Of a stretch of 64,000 nt of DNA, positions 9,727 to 20,085 are shown in pieces (positions within the stretch are counted from its first letter, which is position 1; every line of letters begins with the position of its first letter). Location: positions 1,485,145 to 1,549,144 of the forward strand of contig NW_022985449.1 of assembly GCF_010093595.1 (NCBI RefSeq). Reading direction: 5' to 3'. The notes beneath the pieces were generated by a model that saw only the letters and a program-made list of their open reading frames with translations, did no database searches and was not told the origin of the DNA. Origin of the DNA: Mytilinidion resinicola. Lineage: Eukaryota; Ascomycota; Dothideomycetes; Mytilinidiales; Mytilinidiaceae. The position numbers and the translations under genes are program-made.

Positions 9727-12293
9727 AGCCGCAGCCAACTAGGACGTGGTCACCGAACCACTAATTTCGGAGGCCATCATCTCCATTGAAGAGCCTTTTG
9801 TTTCGTTGTACTCTACTTTATGATGTTTCAGGCTGGATATGCGGGCTATGCAAGGATGAGAGGCTACGGCTGGATCTCAAGTTCGGACATTTTCCTTTAG
9901 TACATTGTGATACCCGGCAGGCGTCGATACCACTCGCTTCAGCTACGATTCCAAAGGTGTTTTCAGAATTGGCGCAGCGGGGTTCTAAGTAGCACTTAAT
10001 GAAAATGTGTGTAATGCATTCTTACTTCTTCGTGTGAGGTTCGTTGTCTATTTCGACACCGATGACCCTCTAAGGGGCTCCGCTGTGTCGACGAGATTTA
10101 GTCGACTCTTGACAAGCAGTCCTTGGTCACGTGTGGTCATGACTAATCCGTCACGTGCAGTGTACTTTCTCACTTATAAAGTTTCTTCCCACCTTCGTTC
10201 TTCCAATCTCAGAACATTAGCAACCTCTGAGAGGATGTGCAAAACTCTACTGAAGAACGACTCCATGAGTCCGGGCTGCTTTGTTTGTTCCTATCAAATT
10301 TCTGTCTGGGTTACTTATGATGGCTGCAACACTGGAACTCAGAATCGCGTAAGTGGGAGTCGGTTGGGACGTCGGGGTGTTTGAAAAGCTCGAGACAGAC
10401 AGAGACATGGTCCTTGGTGTTGGCGCTGGTATTGCCTCATAGTGATGATGGTCTCCAGTGATACCTCTCAGTGGATACGGGGAGTACGAAACGAAAATAT
10501 TGACTTTTCAAGATGAGAAATTGTGAGGGATAGGAAGACTTGATGTTGGCGATGAGAATCTTTAAGTGATGGGGTTCGCCTCCGCGCAACTCATTATTGA
10601 CGAAGCAGTCTAGTTTTGAACGATTCACCCAACTTCCACACTTCCATTGTAACCATCCTTACTGTCTTTTGACGGGAGACACATGGACTATGCTGGAAGC
10701 TTAGTTCGATGCATCCCTTGTCTCTTTGCTGGTCGGAAGCTGGGCCCGGTGGCCAGTCGTGGTTTGATACCAGGGAAAAAGGGCGACACGTGATACACGT
10801 GACTGGGAAGAAGATGGTGATTACAACTCTTGAAACCATACCGTCCCCAACAGCAGGAAACCTACATGACTTGAGAGCTCGACAGAATACTCTTGATACC
10901 TACTAGATAATGCGCTACTAGAGATGACCGTTGGACTAGAGCTCTCTCTAACATACTCAAACTCTACTCATCCACCTACGTTTTTACCTTGCTCTTACAA
11001 GGAACAGTCAACTTACCATTATTTAATCCTCATTCGATGCATAAACAGCAAAGTCTCTTATCACCTCTACCTCCATCATCGTCGGCAAGCTCCGACATTG
11101 GAGTTGGGCGAGCATTCCTATCTCGATGGCACCATGGGGGGGGCTCCGATTTATTCTCGCCCTCGGCCTCATCTTCCCAATTGCAGAGTTTCGTTGTCGC
11201 GGCCGCGGATGTACCCTGCCGCAAGCTGCAGATTCGACGATGAAAAAAACGCGGAGATGCTTCGATGGCTTCATGTCGGTACATTTGCGTCATTTAACGG
11301 CAGAACTTGCTCCCAATGTTGAGGTGCTGTAGAGTAGATGTGTAACGTCTGGAGGCTGATTCGGCGACTTCTTCAGCCCTGCAAAGACACCGATGTCCCA
11401 CCGGCTGGGGTAAGATTGATGCGTGCATGGCTCGGAATCCCGGAGGATTCTTGATCCTTGCCTTGACGTCCAGAAGGACGGGCCGTTCAGCCATTTCCAC
11501 ATTTCTGCTCTCGTGAGAAGAAATGGACAATGCTGACGCTGGCTGCGGAATGACCGCAACTCGGGGTCCAAGGCCATCACCCCTCGTGTCGTGCACCCCA
11601 AGGCAGCTGACGGCGGTGCAGCCCGAGCCGGCTTGATTCCTGACCTCGTGCGAGGCCCCAGGCACTTGACGAGTAGAGGGCGCGCTCAGTTGCACGACGT
11701 GATTCGATGCGGTTGAAACAGACGTCAGGCCAGGAGGCGCCTGGTCGAGCGCATCGCCGGGGCTTGGCTGGCGGTCTGGACGCATGAAGTGCCTCTTTCA
11801 CCTTCCTAAAGCCAGTTCCGAATATAGATAGATAGAGAGGCCGGCAAGCTGTCTGGGGTGGTTTCACAACGGAAGCTGTGGTAGCAGGTAAATCGGGCCT
11901 AGGCGAAACGCGACTCTCTTCCGCTACCGATCTCCAAGCCCCATCATTCCTCTAACCCGAATACTCCTCTTCCTCTCCACCAAGCTCTACCTACACCGGC
12001 GCCCGCCCATCCATGAGAGCAGCAATTCCGCCCACCATCGCAGCTGACACACCAACGCGAGCTGTTTGGATGGCACCGTTATTCCTCGCTGCAGAACCAC
12101 CCGCCCTCCCTTTTTTCCTATTGAACACGTACCTCCGCGCGCCGCAGAGCCTCACGCCCGCCGACCCATGATTCGCATATCCACTCCAACACCACCACCA
12201 CACCCACCCCGATAGTCGCCGAGTTGCTCCAGCGTTGCAGCGAGCGGTGCGTCTAGCGCGAGGGTGCGAGCTTCTTCGAGCCAGCTGTCCGCC
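9727..12293. other. Long intergenic with CACGTG motifs, no convincing gene
   Basis: Two CACGTG palindromes (10128-10133 and 10152-10157) precede a TATAAA at 10175-10180; a second CACGTG pair is at 10787-10792 and 10796-10801. A 49-codon frame beginning ATGTGCAAAACT near 10234 lies downstream of the first TATA box, but coding is not supported. Frames of 80-160 codons around 10.9-11.9 kb overlap on both strands and show no domain. Confidence 0.5.
10127..10180 (+). promoter_or_regulatory. Promoter-like module: two CACGTG sites and a TATA box
   Basis: CACGTG occurs at 10128-10133 and 10152-10157, followed by TATAAA at 10175-10180. CACGTG is the core bound by bHLH and Cbf1-like factors in fungi. 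No annotated gene starts just downstream, so the transcript, if any, is unknown. Confidence 0.35.
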
Positions 12294-13560
12294 ATGACTT
12301 CGTCGCCGTCGTCGGAACGCGCTGAAGATGGTCGCCCAGCTTTCAAGGTAGCTTCTGGGGAGAATGGCTTTGTACGTTAGGAGCCTCGAGATTCTGGGTA
12401 TCTGTAGGAGAGCCTGACTGACCCCAATGCGCTCCAGCCTTCGCCCCTCACACCTCCCCCAAACACCGGCCTCGAACGCTTCAAAGAAATCGTCGCGCAG
12501 CCCGTCCTCGCCTCCTTCATAGCCGGCGGCGTCGCGGGCGCCGTGTCGCGCACCGTCGTCTCCCCTCTCGAGCGCTTAAAGATCCTCTTCCAGATCCAGA
12601 GCGTGGGGCGCAACGAGTACAAAATGCCCGTCCACAAAGCGTTGGCGAAGATGTGGAGAGAAGAGGGCTGGCGCGGCTTCATGGCCGGCAACGGCACCAA
12701 TTGCATCCGAATCGTGCCCTACTCCGCCGTACAATTCAGCTCGTATAATATTTACAAAAAGGTGCGTCGGGAGACTCTTAAGGACTTTTGCGGACCGACT
12801 CCTGCGGAGAAGGAATGTTGCTGTTTGAACCGGTCTCAATAACGAAATCTAGTTCTTCGAAGACTCCCCCGGCGCTGGTCTTGACCCCTACATGCGCCTG
12901 TTCTGCGGTGGGCTTGCTGGCATCACCTCCGTGACATTCACCTACCCACTCGACATCGTCCGGACGCGACTGTCCATCCAATCCGCCTCGTTCGCGGACC
13001 TCCAGAAAGCATCCGGCCGGAAACTCCCCGGCATGTGGTCCATCCTCGTCACAATGTACAAAACCGAGGGCGGCTTCTCAGCGCTATACCGCGGCATCAT
13101 CCCCACCGTAGCGGGCGTCGCGCCCTACGTCGGGCTGAACTTCATGTCCTACGAGACCATGCGCGTCTGGTTCACGAAAGAAGGCGACAAGGACCCCAAT
13201 GCGCTCGGGAAGCTGGGCGCGGGAGCTATCTCAGGAGCTTTTGCGCAGACGTGCACGTATCCCTTGTACGTCTACCCTCCTTCCACCCTATTTAATCTCG
13301 AGGAGCGAAAACGCTAACATTGATATAGCGACGTCCTCCGCCGCCGCTTCCAAATCAACACCATGTCGGGCATGGGCTACCAGTACAACTCCATCGGCGG
13401 CGCCGTCCGCCAAATCATTAAGACCGAGGGCTTCCGCGGCCTCTACAAGGGCATCGTGCCCAACCTGCTCAAAGTCGCGCCCAGCATGGCCAGCAGCTGG
13501 CTGAGCTTCGAGTTCACGCGCGACTTCGTCATGGGCAATCGCCGCGAGGGCCACCTATAG
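12294..13560 (+). CDS. Mitochondrial carrier, YPR011C-like (APS/PAPS-type)
   Basis: Exons 12294-12371, 12438-12761, 12853-13265 and 13329-13560; introns 12372-12437, 12762-12852 and 13266-13328 are all GT-AG; 348 aa. Three repeats each carry the carrier signature P-x-[DE]-x-x-[KR]: SPLERLKI, YPLDIVRTRL and YPFDVLRRRF, each followed by an EG-x-x-G-type motif (EEGWRGFMAGN, TEGGFSALYRG, TEGFRGLYKG). The opening AGGVAGAVSRTVVSP and the PYSAVQF segment match the yeast YPR011C subgroup, reported to transport adenosine 5'-phosphosulfate and PAPS across the inner mitochondrial membrane; that substrate is inferred from family likeness. The third intron splits the third signature motif (YPF/D). The model ends REGHL-stop. 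Confidence 0.92.
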
Positions 13561-14580
13561 ATTTTCAAGATACCCCGGAACCTACCTACCTACCTACCTA
13601 AAGGTGGGGGGGAAATAGGCAACCTTCTAAGATTTTTTTCCACCGGAACCCATACACACGATTAAGAAACTCATGCAAACAACCCATTATATTACCCCCC
13701 TGACCACTGAAACAACCGAGAACAACTCCTTGTATACTGCCCCCCCCCCCCCCTAAAAGACCTCGATTTTTCCTTCACCCTGGGTTTTCTGTCCGATTTC
13801 CCTTTTTTTTTTTTTGCATTCGGTTAGGTCGGGGACACATCAGAGGGGCGAGCAAAGCATCATGGGATGCCCCCTTACATTGGGTAAAGCGTTGGAGTTA
13901 TACTTGACTTTTTTTTTCCGGGCAAGGTGAAGGCGGTGTGTGTGTGGACGGGAACGTGCGATGAAAAGACCAAAGGCGGGGGGGCGAAGGGAGGGGAAGG
14001 GGGGACGGAAGGGCACATGGCACGGAGAAGTAGAAGTGCCCCCGGGTGCGACTTGCAGTTTGCTATCTAGAAAGCAAGCACTGTTTGGATTTTTGAGCTT
14101 GATTTCTGACTTTTGACTTTGTTTGTAGTGATCTGGGACGCGTTGGTTATGTGACTCTGGCCCCTGAGTTTGGTTTGGAGAAGGGTGGTTTTGTGTCTCT
14201 TATCCCAGGTCTTGGGAAACCCCCTCCCCGCTCCTCATTGTGTGGGAGATCGACAACTCTTCGTCCCCAGATCACCGTTTTCCATGTCCAAGCTTCCCAA
14301 ATACCCCTGTTCTCGGACCATGTCCCAAAACGCGAAACCTCCAACACGTTCCACCTTTTGCCCAACCCGCCCAAAAAGCCACCAGCGAATGCCATAGTAC
14401 AAATTCGATGCCATTGCCAACCGGAATGGTAATTCGCGCCGTGCCTGTGTCCGACCTCTTGCAGAAAGACCTCACTCAATGCGTAAAAGTACAACGCTGC
14501 CTCTGCATATCTAACGCAGCCCGCTGCGGAATTTTAAACCAGCTGAACCCTGCTCTTCTCAACCGCGCTGACGTGGGTCG
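13561..14580. other. Convergent intergenic with simple repeats
   Basis: This is 3' flank for genes on both sides. It contains (CCTA)5 at 13581-13600, a run of 14 C at 13740-13753 and a run of 13 T at 13803-13815. No gene is supported. Confidence 0.7.
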
Positions 14581-15902
14581 TTATTGTGACTGCTGCTGCG
14601 TCTGCGTCTGCTGTTGTTGCTGTTGTTGTTGCTGCTGCATATTTGGTCTTTGCGGTCCGGGTGAGGCTTTCATGGGCTGTTGCTGGCCTTTCCAGCCGGG
14701 GAAGAGGACTTGGAGCTTGGTGTAGAGTTGCGAGAGCGCGGGCGGTGTGGAGGGGGTGGCCATGATGGCGGGCCCGGGGGGCACTTGGGCGGCGGGTTTG
14801 TGGGCGCGCTCGGCGGTTGTGGCGAGGTAGGAGAGGTTGGCTTGGAGGCGGCGCATGCAGCTGGGGTGGGTTAGTTGCTTATACCGGAATGAGTGGTAGA
14901 AGGGGTTCGTGGGTAGGTGCAGACAGCAACTGGTGCGAAAGAGAAATGACATATATATCTCTGCAAACTCGCAAGGTATCCAAGAAGAAATGAAGAGATG
15001 TAGGGCAGGTATACGTACTCGATATACTCCTTACTCGCGGCCTTGACATCCTCCTTCCCCTCCTCCTTCGGTGGCGGCATCGGCCCAATATGCCCGCTCT
15101 TCCCCTGCTCCTGCAACCGGCAAATCTCCTGCAACAGCTCGGTGTTGATCTCCAGCAACAGCGTCACGCGCTCCTTGTCCCGCGCCTGCGCGCCCGGCGA
15201 CACGGGCGACTGCGGCACCGACTTCGCCTGGGCGGTGGGCGGCGCGGCCATGGGGAGCTGCTGTGCGTGGGTCGGCGACTGCTGCGGAGCGGCGCTGTTG
15301 GCATACGGCGACGCGTGGCTGGTGCCGTTGCCGTTGCTATGGCTGGCGGCGGGCGAGGCTGTAGCGGCGGGCTTGGCGAACTGGCTGAACTTGTGGGCGG
15401 CGGAGTTGGCGGCGGGGGACTGGAGGGCGGGCGAGAAGGGCGCGGCTGAGTATGGGCTCGAGGGGGGTGGTGCTGGTAGTGATGGAGTCGCTGGTCAGCG
15501 GAGGGCTGGAGGTGGTTGGACTCGGGGTGGAGCGGGGTGGGGATTGATTGCGGTGGAAGGTGGACTGGAGTGGACTGGACTCGGTCGAGTCTCACAGAGG
15601 GTGGGAGGGAAGCGTGGACGGAACTCACCTCGCGTGTGAAGCTGTGTTGGCGGCTGCATCATGGCCGCGCTACTGCCCGCGGCCATGCCGCCCATGGCGC
15701 CCGGCAGCGAGCCCGCCTGGAACTGCTGGAGCTGGGCATTGTGCTGGAAGAAGGTCGGGTGGTGCTGCTGCTGGCGGGCCTGCTGGCTCTGGAACGGCGG
15801 TGGTGCATGCTGCGGGGAGTGTTGGGCGGGAATGGAAGCGGGGGGGTTCTGCTGCGAGAAGGGCTGCAGGCCGGCCGAGGGCAGCGGGCGCTGGAAGTCC
15901 AT
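14581..15902 (-). CDS. Glutamine-rich fungal coiled-coil protein of unknown function
   Basis: Exons 15629-15902, 15019-15472 and 14581-14860; introns 15473-15628 (GTGAGT..CAG) and 14861-15018 (GTACGT..CAG, with CTAAC branch site); 335 aa. The ATG at 15902 (MDFQRPLPSAGLQPF) is the first ATG in frame. Residues 1-150 are low-complexity Q/P/A/S. The conserved core is ARDKERVTLLLEINTELLQE (amphipathic helix) plus, across the second intron, KEYIDCMRRLQANLSYLATT. The C-terminus has a ten-Gln run and ends QTQTQQQSQ-stop, encoded by mixed CAG/CAA codons. It resembles fungal glutamine-repeat proteins; a role in transcription is guessed from composition only. The acceptor of intron 1 could also be 10 codons away (the CAG nearer 15495), which would add a few residues. 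Confidence 0.75.
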
Positions 15903-16552
15903 CTCTCCAATGAGGGCGTCGCACACGGCGGGTTAGATTGGATAATGGGGGTCGCGAGAGGGGCTGGCTGGTGGGATCATCGAGAGGAGACGATAACCAA
16001 AAACCCGCCTGGCGAGACTGATCCTTCGGCACGCCCCCCTGCCCCCTGCTGACGGCGTCGGAGCGGCGCCGGGGGGCTTTAGGGCGCGTTTTACGGCCAT
16101 GCTCTCCACAAAGTGCGAAGCTATTGAGAGAACGAGGGGAGTATCTTCATGGAGGGGAGAAGAAGTCCAGCCATTTCCAGCGTCTGGGACTGTGGCAGCT
16201 TCCCAAGCCCAGGGATGATAGCCGTTTCTGGGCCCGGGGGAGTGGATCTGCTATTGCCGCAAAGGCAGTAGCTCGTGCGCTAGTGCGACCTCGTTCCATT
16301 CCACGTTGCAAGTAATATTTCCATTCAAGACACTGTCTTAGATTCAACGTCATGTGCCTGTAGCCTGCATGTCTCCTGCTGTGCTTGAACCTTTTGGTCA
16401 GGGCTTTGTAACTTTATCCTGAAACACAGACAATAACGGCACGTGATCTAAAATCTGCATTTCCAGCAGGTATCTTATATATAGTACAACTAGTGATACA
16501 TGCGCGTCTTATCCTGCAGTAATTCCTCATCGTAGTCCAACTCTACTCTTCC
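15903..16552. other. Intergenic, no gene seen
   Basis: Promoter of the Gln-rich gene on the left and 3' flank of MRM2 on the right. One CACGTG lies at about 16441-16446 and a TATATA about 30 bp further. Short open frames show no domain. Confidence 0.6.
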
Positions 16553-18103
16553 TCAATCCTGGAACACGTCTTCCTTCGACGACGTCTCATTCCGCCTCAG
16601 CGCTACAAAATACGCTTCTTTCGACTCCTGCTCCATATTAGCACCTCCCTTCAGCATCTTATAAGCATACTTACACTTCTCGAGGACTCTGGCTTCTCCC
16701 GATGCACTTTCCGAAACAGCCGCTTTAGCCTCTTCTCTAGCGCCTTCTCTTCTGCCCCCTGGTAAAACTTGCACACAAAGTGGCCCCCGGTCCTAAGCGT
16801 ATCGAAGCCGAACGTGAGGGCGGCCATGCAGAGGTCCTGTATTGAAGTGAATCAGCCTCTTGTCCAACAGTATCGTCTCATTACCACAACGCATACATAG
16901 CGGAGAAGGCAAGAATAGACTAAGAGGTGGGTGGAACGAAAGTAAGGGAATGGCGGAAAGAGGACCAGAAGAGGGCACGAAACGGGTAGAAAAAGCCACA
17001 AAAGGAACAAAAAGAGTACGAGGTCAGGAATCGAGCAACTCACCATACTCCCCGCATGATCCCTAAACGCCACCCCGCTCGTGTTCATCATCCTGTAATA
17101 CGGGTCACTAAGGCTCCTCTTATAAAACCCCGTCGTCTGCTCCCAGGGCGCGGACATGTCACTCAGCACCACATCGACCACCCGCCCCTGCTGCTCGTCC
17201 CGCTGCTTGCGGCTCAGCTTCCTCTCTTTCCCCCCCTCCTCTGCACTCTCTGCGCCGTTCTCGGCCCCGTCGAGGTGCGCGTGCCGCTCTAGATCGATAT
17301 ACCCCCGCTCCATCTCATCCAGCTCGTCCTCCGTGACCGAATGCTCCTCCGCCTCATCAGACGTCGAGATCGCCCTGCGCCGCGGGCGGCCGAGCCCAGG
17401 GTCTTGGACGTACGCGCGCACTTCAGCCTGAACAGCCGGGGAGAGGAAGTTGCCCTGGATCGTCGACACACCGCGCGGGGGTTGGGCGGGGATGATATCG
17501 ATCCCCACAACACGGCCATTAGGTGATGTCCGATCAGCAGCGACCTATGCACCCCCATCGTCAGCCATACCCCCCCAATACAGTCGCAATTATAAGCCGT
17601 GAATAGAGGAAAAAAAAATAGCGAACCTGCGACCAACTCCCCGGCGCATACCCCTACCCACACAAAATCAGCCCACCATCTCCATAACCCCCCAAAAAGC
17701 GCATCAAAGCTTACCAGATCCACAACCGTCTGCCCGGGCTTGAAAAGCTTGTACTTCTCGTTTATCTGGAATAAACAACCGCGTTTAGCCCGCGCCCTTC
17801 TCCCGGTTCAATTGTCTAGGATGTAGTGGGATCCCCCACCTCAAGCAACTTAAACGCCGCCCGGCTCTTCAGCCCCTGCACCTTCGCCTCCTTCGCGAAG
17901 TGGTCGTTGCCCTGGCGCGATTTCCACCGCGTGGACGAGGATGAGGAGGCCGCGCGGAGCTGGGGCGCACTGGGACGCCTCCCGCGGCGGAGGGGGTTTG
18001 CGGGCGCGCATTGGAGGGACGCGCAGCGGGCGCAGGCGGATTGGAATCTCGGGCCCAGGAGGAGGCTGTCCGTCAGCTCGCGGAAGATGCGGCGGGAGAG
18101 CAT
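16553..18103 (-). CDS. MRM2: Mitochondrial 21S rRNA (uridine-2'-O-)methyltransferase
   Basis: Six exons: 17840-18103, 17715-17765, 17627-17653, 17044-17544, 16675-16836 and 16553-16627; all five introns are GT-AG and phase 0; 359 aa. The N-terminus (MLSRRIFRELTDSLLLG, Arg/Ser-rich) looks like a mitochondrial presequence. The RrmJ/FtsJ fold follows: SRAAFKLLE, VVDLGYAPGSWSQVAADR (SAM motif I), VVGIDIIP, DVVLSDMSAPW and HFVCKFYQG. The K-D-K-E catalytic tetrad is visible as K of LKSRAAFK, D of LSDMS, K of VCKFY and E of ESKEAYFVA. The family 2'-O-methylates a uridine in the A-loop of the large-subunit rRNA. A 27-nt microexon encodes exactly GYAPGSWSQ, the SAM-binding loop. About 60 acidic residues are inserted between motifs (SDEAEEHSVTEDELDEMERG), as in other fungal MRM2 proteins. 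Confidence 0.93.
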
Positions 18104-18826
18104 CGAGGGAGGTAGGTGCGGATGGGAGGGGGCTCGCGGAACTTTTTTGAGATGGGAGGGTTGGGGTGGTCTGTGCTCTATCGCTGGATTGTAAGGGTGC
18201 GGTTTTTATATTGGATTCAGAGTTCGATATGAAGTCTGCAGAGGTGAGTTCACAAGAAAATGGAGATTGGTTGTATGATCTTTTTTGCTGCTGCATTTAA
18301 TTGGCTATTGGCTATGCAGTCCTCAGTTTAGATATGTAAATTCTAGAATTGCATATGTTAGTAGCAGGGATGCGCACATTAAAATACCACCGACGAGTTG
18401 CTACGGTTAGTTCTGTTAGTAGTCGGACAACCTACATGTTAGCATTATTCCGGCTTTTGGTTCGTTCCTGGTGATCAACAATGGGGACGTCAACGTAGAC
18501 AGTATACATCACGACATCAGGACCTCACGGAAATCCTTCCAGAGTGCCCATGCACGCTGAGGTCGGAAACCGGCGTCAGGTCTCTCAGACCCCACAGACA
18601 GCAGGACGCTCAATGACCACAAGGGCCATCCAGTCACCGCCAGGCAGGACATATTGGTTTGTTCAGGAATGTATTGTGTTCTGAGAACTAAATACCATTC
18701 CTCAGCCACCACGCTTAAAGGGTGCACACTGCCTGAGCAGGTAGCAACCCTAATGTCCTATCCTCCCCACCACACAGGTATTTTGTATTGCTGTATCCGG
18801 AGCGCCACCTTTTCCAAAGCACACCC
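18104..18826. other. Short intergenic between MRM2 and RPL28
   Basis: Contains the MRM2 promoter and the RPL28 3' untranslated flank. No open frame with a recognisable product. Confidence 0.7.
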
Positions 18827-19517
<691 letters not shown>

Positions 19518-20085
19518 GTTGGGTGGCCTTTGTGGTTAGTATCTGAGGGAGGTCGTTCTAGCAGATTTGAGTTTGTGAGGTTGAAAAAGCTAAGCGAGTT
19601 TGTGGCGTCACGTGCATTGTGCTCGCCAAGCCACCACCAACTCCAGCCCAAGGACTCTCACTAGATTCAAACGTGCTTTAGGTTTTAATTTGTGGGAAAT
19701 TAGAGTAGTAGTTTAAAAGGTTGTCTACCAAGAAGCAAGGGCCATGGTGCAAAGTTGGATAGAGGAGAAATTTGAAGTGAGTAAAGCACGCTGCAATCCT
19801 GTAATAGACCTTGGAACTCGCATGATTAACGTCGCATATATCTGAAATCAGGCAAGCAAGATCGAGGATTTCGTTGGCAAATGGCTCATTCCATTGTGTT
19901 TCTCATTAAATATCCTATCGTGACTGCATGGCATCCATCATAATCTCGTGAACCCAGCCAACCTTTAGACTTGACTACAACCAATCAAAAAGTAAAAAGG
20001 TGGAATCAAAGAAAAACCATAAGCCCATAACAAAAACCCACCCAATGAAATTGTCCTAGTTAACCAACCAGTAAAAAGGTAGGTT
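19518..20085. other. Intergenic, RPL28 promoter side
   Basis: No coding sequence supported. It contains the RPL28 promoter on the left and the 3' flank of the DUF3824 gene on the right. Confidence 0.7.

Noticed and set aside
10007..10384. 125-codon plus-strand frame
   Set aside because: It begins upstream of a TATA box, has no domain and an irregular composition.
11290..11867. Three overlapping minus-strand frames of 96-163 codons
   Set aside because: They are in different frames, lack plausible splice joins and show no recognisable motif.
15043..15639. 198-codon plus-strand frame over the Gln-rich gene
   Set aside because: It is the antisense shadow of Ala/Pro/Gln codons; the minus strand has the conserved helix and consistent splice sites.
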